From Actinobacteria bacterium OV450 (GTDB lineage Bacteria > Actinomycetota > Actinomycetes > Streptomycetales > Streptomycetaceae), in contig LJCW01000242.1 of the NCBI GenBank assembly GCA_001298555.1, forward strand, positions 1 through 64,000: a DNA stretch of 64,000 nt, written 5' to 3'. The position numbers were made by a program, and so were the translations under genes. Positions within the stretch are counted from its first letter, which is position 1. Every line of letters begins with the position of its first letter. The notes under the pieces were generated by a model. The model saw only the letters and a program-made list of their open reading frames with translations, searched no databases and had not been told where the DNA came from. Of this stretch, positions 17,817 to 27,104 are shown piece after piece.

Positions 17817-18544
17817 GCGGAGACCGCCTTCAGTGCCTCTTCCAGGGTGAACGCCCCGGCGTAGAGGGCCTTCCCGACGATCGCGCCCTCCACGCCCAGC
17901 GGCACCAGCGCGGACAGCGCCCGCAGGTCGTCCAGCGAGGAGACGCCGCCGGAGGCGACGACCGGCCGGTCCGTGGCGGCGCAGACGTTCTTCAGCAGCT
18001 CCAGGTTGGGGCCGGTCAGCGTGCCGTCCTTGCCGATGTCGGTGACGACGTAGCGGGCGCAGCCCTCGGAGTCCAGGCGCGCGAGGGTCTCGTAGAGGTC
18101 CCCGCCCTCGCTGGTCCAGCCGCGGCCCTTGAGGGTGGTGCCGCGGACGTCGAGGCCGATGGCGATCCTGTCGCCGTGCTCGGCGATGGCCTTGGCGGCC
18201 CACTCCGGGGTCTCCAGGGCGGCGGTGCCCAGGTTGACGCGGGTGCAGCCGGTGGCGAGGGCCGCGGCGAGCGTGGCGTCGTCGCGGATGCCGCCGGAGA
18301 GCTCGACCTTGATGTCCATGGCCCCGGTGATCTCGGCGACCAGGGCGCGGTTGTCACCGGTGCCGAAGGCGGCGTCGAGGTCGACGAGGTGCAGCCACTC
18401 GGCTCCGGCGCGCTGCCAGGTGAGGGCCGCCTCCAGCGGGGAACCGTAGGAGGTCTCGCTCCCGGACACCCCGTGCACGAGGCGGACGGCCTGCCCGTCG
18501 CGGACGTCGACCGCGGGGAGGAGTTCCAGCTTGTTGACGGGCAT
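17813..18544 (-). CDS. priA: Bifunctional phosphoribosyl isomerase (HisA/TrpF activities)
   Basis: In Streptomyces and mycobacteria this enzyme isomerises both ProFAR (histidine) and phosphoribosylanthranilate (tryptophan). The 243-residue barrel shows [16 protein letters not shown] with the general base Asp, the phosphate loop [10 protein letters not shown], the acid Asp in [16 protein letters not shown], and SGGVSSLDD. The window has trpA, B, C and E but no trpF, which fits the dual role. Starts at ATG 18544 (TGATG junction with hisH). Confidence 0.94.
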   Translation of the reverse strand: MPVNKLELLPAVDVRDGQAVRLVHGVSGSETSYGSPLEAALTWQRAGAEWLHLVDLDAAFGTGDNRALVAEITGAMDIKVELSGGIRDDATLAAALATGCTRVNLGTAALETPEWAAKAIAEHGDRIAIGLDVRGTTLKGRGWTSEGGDLYETLARLDSEGCARYVVTDIGKDGTLTGPNLELLKNVCAATDRPVVASGGVSSLDDLRALSALVPLGVEGAIVGKALYAGAFTLEEALKAVSA

Positions 18545-19194
18545 CAGAGGGTCTCGATCCAGTTGGTGAGGAGCTGGGCACCGGCGTCGCCGGACTTCTC
18601 GGGGTGGAACTGGGTGGCCCACAGGGCGCCGTTCTCGACCGCCGCGACGAAGGGCTCGCCGTGGGTGGCCCAGGTGACCTTGGGGGCGCGGATCACCGGG
18701 TTGGTGACCTCCAGGCTCCAGTTCCGCACCGCGTACGAGTGCACGAAGTAGAGGCGGGCGTCGTCGTCCAGGCCCTTGAAGGCCCGGCTGTCGGCCGGGG
18801 CGTCGACGGTGTTCCAGCCCATGTGGGGCACGATCGGGGCACGCAGCGGCTCCACGGTGCCGGGCCACTCGTCGAGGCCCTCCGTCTCCACGCCGTGCTC
18901 GATGCCGCGCTCGAAGAGGATCTGCATGCCGACGCAGATGCCCATGACGGGGCGGCCGCCGGAGAGCCTGCGCCCGATGATCCAGTCGCCGCGGACGTCC
19001 TTGAGGCCCTGCATGCAGGCCGAGAAGGCGCCGACGCCGGGGACGAGGAGCCCGTCGGCGTCCATCGCCTTGTCGTAGTCGCGGGTGATCTCGACGTCCG
19101 CGCCGACGCGCGCGAGGGCGCGCTCGGCGGAGCGTACGTTTCCGAAGCCGTAGTCGAAGACCACGACCGTCTTGGTGGGGCGGACTGCGCTCAT
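18544..19194 (-). CDS. hisH: Imidazole glycerol phosphate synthase, glutaminase subunit
   Basis: Class I glutamine amidotransferase that feeds ammonia to HisF. The nucleophile Cys lies in [12 protein letters not shown] and the His-Glu pair in [12 protein letters not shown]; the N-terminus [13 protein letters not shown] is typical. ATG 19194 gives 216 residues and overlaps the stop of the 55-residue upstream gene; an in-frame ATG at 19236 would lie inside that gene. Confidence 0.96.
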   Translation of the reverse strand: MSAVRPTKTVVVFDYGFGNVRSAERALARVGADVEITRDYDKAMDADGLLVPGVGAFSACMQGLKDVRGDWIIGRRLSGGRPVMGICVGMQILFERGIEHGVETEGLDEWPGTVEPLRAPIVPHMGWNTVDAPADSRAFKGLDDDARLYFVHSYAVRNWSLEVTNPVIRAPKVTWATHGEPFVAAVENGALWATQFHPEKSGDAGAQLLTNWIETL

Positions 19195-19358
19195 TCCCAA
19201 ATTCCCTGGATTCGCAGGACTCCGGCGGCCAGACACATCGCGGAGCCGAGGGCGAGCAGGATGACGACCGATTTCGGCATCTTCTGCTTCTGGAAGGAGT
19301 AGACGCCTCCGGCCAGGAACAGGCCGAAGACGATCAGGATGGTGTTCAGGCCGTTCAC
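19191..19358 (-). CDS. 55-residue membrane protein embedded in the his operon
   Basis: A short open frame between hisB and hisH. GTG 19358 starts 1 bp after the hisB stop and TGA overlaps the hisH ATG (ATGA), so it is packed like the other operon genes. The translation starts [20 protein letters not shown] and ends [14 protein letters not shown]. It encodes two hydrophobic helices joined by a basic loop ([10 protein letters not shown]), a two-pass mini-membrane protein. I do not know a function. Coupling at both ends and clean codon usage make it a real gene. Confidence 0.8.
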   Translation of the reverse strand: MNGLNTILIVFGLFLAGGVYSFQKQKMPKSVVILLALGSAMCLAAGVLRIQGIWE

Positions 19359-19359
19359 G

Positions 19360-19953
19360 CTAGAGGGCGCCCTTCGTGGAGGGCAGGATGCCGGCCGCGC
19401 GCGGGTCGAACTCGGCGGCGTAGCGCAGCGCCCGTGCCAGGGCCTTGAACTGGCACTCCACGATGTGGTGGGCGTTGCGGCCGTACGGGACGTGGATGTG
19501 CAGGGCGATCTGCGCCTGCGCGACGAAGGACTCGAAGATGTGCCGGGTCATCGTCGTGTCGTACGCGCCGATCATCGGCGCCATGTTCTCGGGCTCGGTG
19601 TGCACGAGGTACGGGCGGCCGGACAGGTCGACGGTCACCTGGGCGAGGGACTCGTCCAGCGGCACGGTGCAGTTGCCGAAGCGGTAGATGCCGACCTTGT
19701 CGCCGAGGGCCTGCCTGAAGGCGGCGCCGAGCGCGAGGGCGGTGTCCTCGATGGTGTGGTGGCTGTCGATGTGCAGGTCGCCGTCCGTCTTGACCGTGAG
19801 GTCGAAGAGGCCGTGGCGGCCGAGCTGGTCGAGCATGTGGTCGTAGAAGCCCACGCCCGTCGAGACGTCGACCTTGCCGGTGCCGTCGAGGTCTATCTCG
19901 ACCAGGACCGAGGTCTCCTTCGTGGTCCGTTCGACCCGTCCGATGCGGCTCAT
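19360..19953 (-). CDS. hisB: Imidazoleglycerol-phosphate dehydratase
   Basis: Dehydrates IGP to imidazole acetol phosphate. The 197-residue monofunctional form shows the His/Glu metal motifs [30 protein letters not shown] and [18 protein letters not shown]. There is no histidinol-phosphate phosphatase domain, so that step is elsewhere. ATG 19953 overlaps the hisC stop. Confidence 0.97.
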   Translation of the reverse strand: MSRIGRVERTTKETSVLVEIDLDGTGKVDVSTGVGFYDHMLDQLGRHGLFDLTVKTDGDLHIDSHHTIEDTALALGAAFRQALGDKVGIYRFGNCTVPLDESLAQVTVDLSGRPYLVHTEPENMAPMIGAYDTTMTRHIFESFVAQAQIALHIHVPYGRNAHHIVECQFKALARALRYAAEFDPRAAGILPSTKGAL

Positions 19954-21071
19954 GCGTGCTGCTCCTTCTTCAGTGCGCGAACCGCTTCCAGGAACGCGTC
20001 GTTCTCGGCCGGGGTGCCGGCGGTGACCCGCAGCCAGCCCGGTACGCCGTTGTCACGGACCAGGACACCCTGGTCGAGGATCTTCTGCCATGCGGTGTGG
20101 GAGTCCTCGAACTTCCCGAACTGGATGAAGTTCGCGTCGGACTCGGTGACCTCGTACCCGATCGCGCGCAGTTCGTCGACGAGGCGGTCCCGCTCGGCCT
20201 TGAGCTGTTCGACGTAGCCGAGCAGCGTGTCGGTGTGCTCCAGGGCGGCCAGCGCGGTCGCCTGGGTGACGGCCGACAGGTGGTACGGCAGGCGTACGAG
20301 CTGGACGGCGTCGACCACGGCCGGGTGTGCGGCCAGGTAGCCCAGGCGCAGTCCGGCGGCGCCGAAGGCCTTGGACATGGTGCGGGAGACCACCAGGTTC
20401 GGCCGGCCCTCGATGAGGGGCAGCAGCGAGTCCCGGTGGCTGAACTCGACGTACGCCTCGTCCACGATGACCAGGGAGGGCTTGGCCGCCTGCGCGGCCT
20501 CGTAGAGGGCGAGGACGGTCTCCGCCCCGACCGCGGTACCCGTGGGGTTGTTGGGCGAGGTGATGAAGACGACGTCGGGTGCGTTCTCGGCGATGGCCTG
20601 CTCGGCCGCCTCCACGTCGATCGTGAAGTCCTCGCGGCGCGGGCCGGAGATCCAGCCGGTGCCGGTGCCGCGCGAGATCAGCGCGTGCATGGAGTACGAG
20701 GGCTCGAAGCCGATGGCCGTGCGCCCGGGTCCGCCGAAGGTCTGCAGCAGCTGCTGGATGACCTCGTTGGAGCCGTTGGCGGCCCAGACGTTCTCCAGGG
20801 CCACCGGGTGCTTCGCGGTGCGGGTGAGGTAGGCGGCCAGCTGCGTGCGCAGCTCGACCGCGTCCCGGTCGGGGTAGCGGTTGAGGGTGCGGGCGGCCGC
20901 GGAGACGCGCTCGGCGATGCGCCGCACCAGCTCCTCGGGCAGCTCGTACGGGTTCTCGTTGGTGTTCAGCTGGACGGGCACGTCCAGCTGGGGGGCGCCG
21001 TACGGGGTCTTGCCTCGCAGTTCGTCCCGGATGGGGAGGTCGTCGATGCCGACCTGGTCGTACGAGGTCAC
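19950..21071 (-). CDS. hisC: Histidinol-phosphate aminotransferase
   Basis: PLP aminotransferase of fold type I. Motifs: [13 protein letters not shown] for substrate binding, [20 protein letters not shown], and the PLP Lys in [19 protein letters not shown]. At 373 residues it is a normal HisC. GTG 21071 overlaps the hisD stop (GTGA) and the gene overlaps hisB at its end. Confidence 0.96.
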   Translation of the reverse strand: MTSYDQVGIDDLPIRDELRGKTPYGAPQLDVPVQLNTNENPYELPEELVRRIAERVSAAARTLNRYPDRDAVELRTQLAAYLTRTAKHPVALENVWAANGSNEVIQQLLQTFGGPGRTAIGFEPSYSMHALISRGTGTGWISGPRREDFTIDVEAAEQAIAENAPDVVFITSPNNPTGTAVGAETVLALYEAAQAAKPSLVIVDEAYVEFSHRDSLLPLIEGRPNLVVSRTMSKAFGAAGLRLGYLAAHPAVVDAVQLVRLPYHLSAVTQATALAALEHTDTLLGYVEQLKAERDRLVDELRAIGYEVTESDANFIQFGKFEDSHTAWQKILDQGVLVRDNGVPGWLRVTAGTPAENDAFLEAVRALKKEQHA

Positions 21072-22390
21072 TGGCCGGGCACCTTCCATCCGAAGCGCGC
21101 CTTCAGGGCGGCGCCGTGCGCCGGCAGGTCCTCGGCCTCGGCCAGCGTCACCACGTGGTGGGTGACCTCGGCGAGGGCGTCGCGCGTGTAGTCGACGATG
21201 TGGATGCCGCGCAGGAAGGACTGCACGGACAGGCCGGAGGAGTGGCACGCGCAGCCGCCGGTGGGCAGCACGTGGTTCGACCCGGCGCAGTAGTCGCCGA
21301 GGGAGACCGGGGCCCACGGGCCGACGAAGACGGCACCGGCGTTGCGCACGCGGGCGGCCCAGGCGGCGGCGTCGGCGGTCTGGATCTCCAGGTGCTCGGC
21401 GCCGTACGCGTCGACGACCTTGAGGCCGTCCTCCAGGCTGTCGACCAGCACGATCGCGGACTGCTTGCCCGCGAGCGCCGGCTTGATCCGGTCCTCGACG
21501 TGCTTGGTGGCCGCGACCTGCGGCTCCAGCTCCCGCTCGACGGCGGCCGCGAGGTCCTCGGAGTCCGTGACGAGCACGGCCGCGGCCAGCGGGTCGTGCT
21601 CGGCCTGGCTGATCAGGTCGGCAGCGACGTGCACCGGGTCGGCCGTGGAGTCCGCGAGGACCGCGATCTCGGTCGGGCCGGCCTCCGTGTCGATGCCGAT
21701 CTTCCCGGTGAAGTAGCGCTTGGCGGCGGCGACCCAGATGTTGCCGGGGCCGGTCACCATGTTCACCGGAAGACAGTCCTCCGTGCCGTACGCGAACATC
21801 GCGACGGCCACGGCGCCGCCGGCCGCGTACACCTCGTCCACGCCGAGCAGCGCGCACGCGGCGAGGATCGTCGGGTGCGGCAGACCGCCGAACTCCTTCT
21901 GCGGCGGGGACGCGAGCGCGATCGACTCGACGCCCGCCTCCTGGGCCGGGACGACGTTCATGACGACGGAGGACGGGTACACCGAGCGGCCGCCCGGGGC
22001 GTACAGACCCACGCGCTCGACCGGAACCCACTTCTCCGTCACGGTCCCGCCGGGGACCACCTGGGTGGTGTGCTCGGTGCGGCGCTGGTTGCGGTGGACG
22101 ATCCGGGCGCGCCGGATGGACTCCTCCAGGGCGGCGCGGACGGCCGGGTCCAGCTCGTCGAGGGCGGCCTTGAGCGCCTCGGCGGGCACCCTGACCTGCT
22201 CCAGCGTGACACCGTCGAACTTCTGCGCGTACTCGATCAGCGCCGCCGTGCCACGATGATGGACGTCCTCGCAGATGGGCCGCACCTTGTCCAGGGCGGC
22301 TTCCACGTCGAACTCGGCACGGGGCAGCAGATCGCGCAGGGCGCCACCCTCGGGGAGGGCGTCACCGCGCAGGTCGATACGAGAGATCAC
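21068..22390 (-). CDS. hisD: Histidinol dehydrogenase
   Basis: NAD-dependent, zinc-containing enzyme for the last two oxidations to histidine; 440 residues. Family signatures include [59 protein letters not shown] and the His motif [15 protein letters not shown]. First gene of the operon. The start is GTG at 22390, with GGGAG directly against the codon, too close for a normal ribosome site, so the message may be leaderless. Confidence 0.96.
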   Translation of the reverse strand: MISRIDLRGDALPEGGALRDLLPRAEFDVEAALDKVRPICEDVHHRGTAALIEYAQKFDGVTLEQVRVPAEALKAALDELDPAVRAALEESIRRARIVHRNQRRTEHTTQVVPGGTVTEKWVPVERVGLYAPGGRSVYPSSVVMNVVPAQEAGVESIALASPPQKEFGGLPHPTILAACALLGVDEVYAAGGAVAVAMFAYGTEDCLPVNMVTGPGNIWVAAAKRYFTGKIGIDTEAGPTEIAVLADSTADPVHVAADLISQAEHDPLAAAVLVTDSEDLAAAVERELEPQVAATKHVEDRIKPALAGKQSAIVLVDSLEDGLKVVDAYGAEHLEIQTADAAAWAARVRNAGAVFVGPWAPVSLGDYCAGSNHVLPTGGCACHSSGLSVQSFLRGIHIVDYTRDALAEVTHHVVTLAEAEDLPAHGAALKARFGWKVPGQ

Positions 22391-22427
22391 CTCCCAATTC
22401 TCTCAGACCGCCTCACGCCACTGTCCG

Positions 22428-22450
22428 CCCGTATCACTGGCTGATACGGG
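22428..22450. promoter_or_regulatory. Palindrome in the hisD upstream region
   Basis: A perfect 9-bp inverted repeat (CCCGTATCA / TGATACGGG) with a 5-bp centre, about 40 bp upstream of hisD and 76 bp upstream of the divergent gene. It has the form of a dimeric repressor site. Confidence 0.5.
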
Positions 22451-22525
22451 TCCCGGATGTCACCGCCGCCCACTAGCGTTCCCCTACACGTAATGTGCGG
22501 CGTGTACGAGCGGAGGGGGGCCGCC

Positions 22526-24127
22526 ATGGCGGAGCCACGTGCGGGCGAGCAGCCCGCGGATCTCACCGATCCCGAACGCCGCATGTGGCAGGCGTACCGG
22601 ACGGGCAGCGTCTGCGACCTCAGCGCCCGGGCGGCCGCCGAGGACGACCCCCACGACAGCGGGCGGGTCTGGGGCGGCGGGCGCAGCGTCCGGGCCCAGG
22701 TGGTGGCCCTGCTGCTGCTCCACGGACCGCCGCCGGTGCCGGGGCGCGTCGCCTCGCTGAAACTGCGCGGCGTGCGGATCACGGGGCGCCTGGACCTGTC
22801 CGGGGGACTCGTGGAGCCGTACGTCGAACTCCAGTCCTGTCGCTTCGACAGTGAGATCCAGCTGTCGGAGACCCGCTTCGTCACCCTGCGCCTGGTCAAC
22901 TGCGCGATACCCCGGCTGGACGCCTCCCGGCTGCACACCGAGGGCGACCTGCACCTGCCGCGCTGCCGGGTGGCCCGCGGGATCCGGCTGACCGACGCGC
23001 AGATCGGCACCGACCTGCTGATCAGCCAGGCCGTGGTGCGGCGCGACGACAAGGGCCGGGCCATCGCCGCGGACGGGATGTCGGTGGCGCAGGACTTCCA
23101 GGGCGAGCTGCTGGAGACGCACGGGGAGGTGAGCCTGCGCGGCGCGAAGATCGGCGTGTCGATGAACCTGCGCGGGGCCCGGCTGAGCAACCCGCACGGG
23201 CGGCGGGCGCTGAACGCCCCGCAGCTGACCGTCGAGCGGACCCTGTACCTGACCTCGATCGCTCTGGACTACGTCCTCGGCGACCTGGGCTCCTCCACTC
23301 CCCCGTACGGGGTGGGCCAGACGCCGACCCGCGGGCAGCGGTCCCGGCGCTTCGAGTGCCGGGGCGGGCTGCGCCTGGACGACGGCCGTTTCGGCGACGC
23401 CGTCGACTTCTACGGCGCCCGGTTCACGCTGACCGAGGAGCAGGAGGTCTCGCTGCGCCGGATCCAGACGCCCGAGCTCCGGTTCGTCGGCGAGCGGCCG
23501 GAGCGGGGGCGCGTGGTGCTGTCGGGGGCCAAGGTCGTCAAGCTGGTCGACACCTCCACCAGCTGGCCCGGCCGGGGAGGCGTGTCGATCGAGGGGTTCG
23601 CGTACGAGACCCTGGCGCCCCGCGGCCATTTCCCGCTGGCGCGCCGGCTGGCCTGGGTGGCGGCCGCCACCCCCGAGTACTCGCCGGAGCCGTACGAGCG
23701 GCTGGCCACCGTACTGCGCGCCAGCGGCGAGGACGCCGACGCCCGCGAGGTCCTGCTGGCCAAACAGCGGCGGCGCCGGGCCACCCTGCCCCTGGCCCTC
23801 AAGGCGTGGGGGTACCTCCAGGACTGGACGGTGGCGTACGGGTACCGCCCGGGCCGGGCCGCCCTGTGGATGGCGGTGCTGTGGGCGGCGGGCACCCTGC
23901 TCTTCTCCCGGCACGAGCCGCCGCCGATCAAGGCGGACGAGCACCCGGGGTGGAACGCGGCCCTCTACGCGCTGGACCTGCTGCTCCCGGTCATCGATCT
24001 CGGCCAGGAGGGCCAGTGGAAGGTGGAGGGCGGCTGGCAGTGGGGTTCGGCGGCGCTGGTCCTGCTGGGCTGGATCCTCGCGACGACGGTCGCGGCGGGA
24101 GCCTCGCGTCTGCTGCGGAGGGGATGA
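22526..24127 (+). CDS. Beta-helix-like membrane-associated protein
   Basis: A 533-residue protein that streptomycete annotations often call a membrane-associated oxidoreductase; I see no nucleotide-binding or redox motif that justifies the name. Residues about 75-400 contain spaced repeats of the type LxLSxxxxxxxxxLxxCxF (RITGRLDLSGGLVEPYVELQ, VSLRGAKIGVSMNLRGARL), suggesting a right-handed, pentapeptide-like beta helix. The C-terminus has two or three hydrophobic helices (WMAVLWAAGTLLF; WNAALYALDLLLPVI; ALVLLGWILATTVAAG). ATG 22526 has GGAGGGGG upstream. It is divergent from hisD. Confidence 0.65.
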   Translation: MAEPRAGEQPADLTDPERRMWQAYRTGSVCDLSARAAAEDDPHDSGRVWGGGRSVRAQVVALLLLHGPPPVPGRVASLKLRGVRITGRLDLSGGLVEPYVELQSCRFDSEIQLSETRFVTLRLVNCAIPRLDASRLHTEGDLHLPRCRVARGIRLTDAQIGTDLLISQAVVRRDDKGRAIAADGMSVAQDFQGELLETHGEVSLRGAKIGVSMNLRGARLSNPHGRRALNAPQLTVERTLYLTSIALDYVLGDLGSSTPPYGVGQTPTRGQRSRRFECRGGLRLDDGRFGDAVDFYGARFTLTEEQEVSLRRIQTPELRFVGERPERGRVVLSGAKVVKLVDTSTSWPGRGGVSIEGFAYETLAPRGHFPLARRLAWVAAATPEYSPEPYERLATVLRASGEDADAREVLLAKQRRRRATLPLALKAWGYLQDWTVAYGYRPGRAALWMAVLWAAGTLLFSRHEPPPIKADEHPGWNAALYALDLLLPVIDLGQEGQWKVEGGWQWGSAALVLLGWILATTVAAGASRLLRRG

Positions 24128-24152
24128 CCGGGAGGACGGGGAACAACTGAGG

Positions 24153-24182
24153 TGACAGGCCCTGGGCCCCGGCCACTACCCT
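24153..24182 (+). promoter_or_regulatory. Promoter for the LON-domain gene, probably leaderless
   Basis: TGACAG at 24153-24158, an 18-nt spacer, and TACCCT at 24177-24182, which ends 7 nt before the GTG at 24190. Confidence 0.55.
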
Positions 24183-24189
24183 GTCCGTC

Positions 24190-24930
24190 GTGACCTCCGT
24201 TCGCCTGCCCCTCTTCCCGCTCAACTCGGTGCTGTTCCCGGGACTCGTCCTCCCGCTGAACGTCTTCGAGGAGCGATATCGCGCCATGATGCGGGAACTG
24301 CTGAAGACGGGCGAGGACGAGCCGCGCCGTTTCGCGGTCGTCGCGATCCGCGACGGCCGGGAGGTCGCGCCGACCGCGCCGGGCCTGCCGGACCAGACGG
24401 CGCTGCCCGAGCGGGGCCCGACGGCCGGGTTCGGCCCGGACCCCGTCCAGGCCTTCCACCGGGTGGGCTGCATCGCGGACGCGGCGACCATCCGGGAGCG
24501 GGAGGACGGCAGTTTCGAGGTCCTCGCCACCGGGACGGCCCGGGTCCGGCTGCTGTCGGTGGACACCACGGGCCCCTACCTGGTCGCCGAGCTGGAGGAA
24601 CTCCCGGAGAACGCGGGGGACGGCGCGGGCGCACTGGCGGAGGGTGTCCTGCGGGCCTTCCGGAACTACCAGAAGCGGCTGGCCGGAGCCCGTGAGCGGT
24701 CCCTGAGCTCGGGCGCGGACCTGCCGGACGAGCCGTCGGTGGTCTCGTACCTCGTGGCGGCGGCGGCCGTACTGGACATCCCGGCCAAGCAGCGGCTGCT
24801 CCAGGCGCCGGACACCGCGACGCGGCTCGCGGAGGAACTGAAACTGCTGCGCTCGGAGACGGCGGTCATCCGCCACCTCCCGTCGCTGCCGGCGGTGGAC
24901 CTGACACGCGCGCCGACGAGTCCGAACTGA
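24190..24930 (+). CDS. LON peptidase substrate-binding (N-terminal) domain protein
   Basis: A 246-residue stand-alone LON N-domain. The start SVRLPLFPLNSVLFPGLVLP and NVFEERYRAMMRELL are diagnostic; the ATPase and protease domains of Lon are absent. Similar free-standing proteins may act as adaptors or substrate binders, but no partner is evident. A leaderless GTG start at 24190 is likely. Short tandem repeats separate it from ybaK downstream. Confidence 0.85.
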   Translation: MTSVRLPLFPLNSVLFPGLVLPLNVFEERYRAMMRELLKTGEDEPRRFAVVAIRDGREVAPTAPGLPDQTALPERGPTAGFGPDPVQAFHRVGCIADAATIREREDGSFEVLATGTARVRLLSVDTTGPYLVAELEELPENAGDGAGALAEGVLRAFRNYQKRLAGARERSLSSGADLPDEPSVVSYLVAAAAVLDIPAKQRLLQAPDTATRLAEELKLLRSETAVIRHLPSLPAVDLTRAPTSPN

Positions 24931-24986
24931 CGGCAAAAGACCCACGGCAAGAGACCCACGGCAAGAGACCCACGGCAAGAGACCCA
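24931..24986. repeat. 14-bp tandem repeat, four units
   Basis: Four copies of CGGCAAGAGACCCA (the first reads CGGCAAAAGACCCA), beginning right after the LON-gene stop, followed by two looser CAGACCGACCGC units. Confidence 0.9.
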
Positions 24987-25035
24987 CAGACCGACCGCAA
25001 CAGACCGACCGCGGGACACTGACGGCGAAGGACCG

Positions 25036-25533
25036 ATGGCGAAGAAGAAGAGCCAGGCCCCGGCGGGCACTCCGGCGATCGCGGCCCTGACCTCCGCCGG
25101 GGCGGAGTTCACGGTGCACGCGTACGAGCATGACCCGGCGCACCCCTCGTACGGCGAGGAGGCGGCCCAGGCCATGGGGGTCTCCCCCGGCCGGGTCTTC
25201 AAGACGCTGGTCGCGGAGGTGGACGGCGTGCTGACGGTGGCGGTGGTCCCGGTGTCGGGCAGCCTGGACCTGAAGGCGCTGGCGACCGCGGTCTCCGGGA
25301 AGCGGGCGTCGATGGCGGACCCGGCGCTCGCGGAGCGCACGACCGGCTACGTACGGGGCGGCATCTCCCCGCTGGGCCAGCGCAAGCGGCTGCGGACGGT
25401 GGTGGACGAGTCGGCGACGGCGCACGCCACGATCTGCGTCTCGGCGGGCCGCCGGGGCCTGGAGGTGGAGCTCCCGCCCACCACCCTGACGACACTGACG
25501 GACGCCACCCTGGCCCCCATCGGCCGCCCGTAG
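25036..25533 (+). CDS. ybaK: Cys-tRNA(Pro)/Cys-tRNA(Cys) deacylase
   Basis: Trans-editing enzyme that hydrolyses Cys mischarged on tRNA-Pro. The 165-residue protein has the YbaK N-terminus TPAIAALTSAGAEFTVHAYEHD, the catalytic Lys in GRVFKTLVAEVDG and the substrate loop TTGYVRGGISPLGQRKRLRTVVDES. ATG at 25036 with a GACGGCGAAGGA upstream region. Confidence 0.92.
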   Translation: MAKKKSQAPAGTPAIAALTSAGAEFTVHAYEHDPAHPSYGEEAAQAMGVSPGRVFKTLVAEVDGVLTVAVVPVSGSLDLKALATAVSGKRASMADPALAERTTGYVRGGISPLGQRKRLRTVVDESATAHATICVSAGRRGLEVELPPTTLTTLTDATLAPIGRP

Positions 25534-25558
25534 CAGCGGCCCGGGGCCCGGCGGGCGG

Positions 25559-26224
25559 TCAGCCCCGCGGGGGCTGCGGAGCGGACGGGTCCGGCGGGGT
25601 CGAGTGGACGTGGGCCGGGGGGTAGGCCTCCTGCCCGGCCGGGTCGGCGTACGGATCGGGGTCGTGCGGGGTCCACAGCGCCGTCAGCCCGAGGTGGACG
25701 GCCACGGCGACCATCGGCCAGACGAGCAGCACCCCCCGCGCCAGCAACTGCAGCGGCGCATCGAACGGCACGCCCTTCCCGGCCTTCAGAGCGGCCGCGG
25801 CCACGTCCGCCGACGGCCCCAGCCACAGCCCCAGCCGCCATCCCACGAGGGCGGCGAAGCCGGATCCGATGGCCAGCCCGATGACCAGCGGGACGCCGCC
25901 CCGGCGCCGCCACAGGAAGACGAGCACGGCGCTCAGCACGCCGAATCCCACCGACAGCAGGAAGAACGCGCCGTCGGTCCCTATCCGGGCCTCGCTCTCG
26001 GTGTTGCGCAGGAACACCGCCTCACCGTTCGAGACGTACTGCGTCTTCGGCGCCAGCCAGGCCCACAGCAGTCCGAGCAGCACCCCGGCCGCTCCGGTCA
26101 CCAGGGCCACGGCGGCCCCGTCGCGGACGTCCCCCGCGGTGATGCCTGAGGAGCCCTCCGGCTTCGCGGGCGGCTGCGGCGGTTCGTGCGGGGACGGCGT
26201 GGTCACGGCTTCGGTCACCCCCAC
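25559..26224 (-). CDS. Hypothetical four-helix membrane protein
   Basis: A 221-residue protein with four predicted transmembrane segments (ALVTGAAGVLLGLLWAWL; FFLLSVGFGVLSAVLVFLW; PLVIGLAIGSGFAALVGW; GVLLVWPMVAVAVHLGLT) between Pro-rich hydrophilic ends. The extracytoplasmic loop after helix 1 (APKTQYVSNGEAVFLRNTES) is the most distinctive part. It may belong to DUF2567, which I recall only loosely. GTG at 26224 or GTG at 26218 could be the start. It is convergent with ybaK and lies downstream of an ABC transporter on the same strand. Confidence 0.65.
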   Translation of the reverse strand: MGVTEAVTTPSPHEPPQPPAKPEGSSGITAGDVRDGAAVALVTGAAGVLLGLLWAWLAPKTQYVSNGEAVFLRNTESEARIGTDGAFFLLSVGFGVLSAVLVFLWRRRGGVPLVIGLAIGSGFAALVGWRLGLWLGPSADVAAAALKAGKGVPFDAPLQLLARGVLLVWPMVAVAVHLGLTALWTPHDPDPYADPAGQEAYPPAHVHSTPPDPSAPQPPRG

Positions 26225-26252
26225 ATCGTGCCAGGTGCCCGGCGCGTCGGCG

Positions 26253-27104
26253 TCAGCGGACCGCCGCCCGACGGTACGCCCACGTCGCGACGGCCAGGGA
26301 GAGCACCCCGACCGCCCCGCACACGCCGAGGTCCAGCCCGACCGCCGTCCAGTGGGGGTGCGGGGCGAAGGTCCGCGCGAAGGCCTCCACCCCGTACGTC
26401 GAGGGCAGCAGGTCCCGCGCCCACACGATCACGTCCGGCATCCGCTCCGGCGGCAGCACCCCCAGCAGCAGCGCCGCCGACATGCCGAGCTGCCCGGCCA
26501 GTGTGGCGAGCTCCTGGCGCGGGGCCAGCAGCCCGAGTGCGGCGCCGAGCCCGGCCAGCGCGGCCCCGGCGAGCGGCACCACCGCGGCCAGGATCCACAG
26601 CCCGCTCATCGGCAGCCCGAACAGCACGCACCCGAAGACGGCGGTGACCAGCGTCCCGGGCAGGGTGAAGGAGGCGTACGCGGCGGCGGCGCCCAGCACC
26701 ACCGAGGCGGGCGGCACGGGCAGCGTGGCGTAGTGGTCCAGCCCGCCGCCGGCCCGCAGCTGCCCGAAGTACTGCGCGAGCAGGTTCAGCGCGACGAAGG
26801 CGACGACCAGCACCGAGGACCCGGCGACGACGGCCCGCGCCTCGGAACCCCCGTCCACCACGCCCCGCATCAGGATCATGATCCCGACGGACTGGAAGGT
26901 GGCGACGAACAGCAGCGGGATCCGCGACACCCGGGCCCGGGACAGCTGGGCCCGGTACACGGCGGCGAGCGCCGGGAAGAGCCGGGCCCGCGGCGCGAGG
27001 GGAGCGGCCGGGCGGGACACGGGGCCGCTCGGCGCGGCCGTCCCCGGCATCGGCCCGAGGGCCTGCGCCACGGCCGCCACGGTGCCCGGAGTGCGGTCGC
27101 TCAC
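26253..27104 (-). CDS. ABC-2 type transporter permease
   Basis: A 283-residue membrane subunit with about six hydrophobic helices and no ATPase motifs, matching ABC-2 permeases of export systems. GTG 27104 overlaps the stop of the ATPase gene, so the pair forms one transporter. The cargo (drug, lipid or peptide) cannot be inferred. Confidence 0.85.
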   Translation of the reverse strand: MSDRTPGTVAAVAQALGPMPGTAAPSGPVSRPAAPLAPRARLFPALAAVYRAQLSRARVSRIPLLFVATFQSVGIMILMRGVVDGGSEARAVVAGSSVLVVAFVALNLLAQYFGQLRAGGGLDHYATLPVPPASVVLGAAAAYASFTLPGTLVTAVFGCVLFGLPMSGLWILAAVVPLAGAALAGLGAALGLLAPRQELATLAGQLGMSAALLLGVLPPERMPDVIVWARDLLPSTYGVEAFARTFAPHPHWTAVGLDLGVCGAVGVLSLAVATWAYRRAAVR

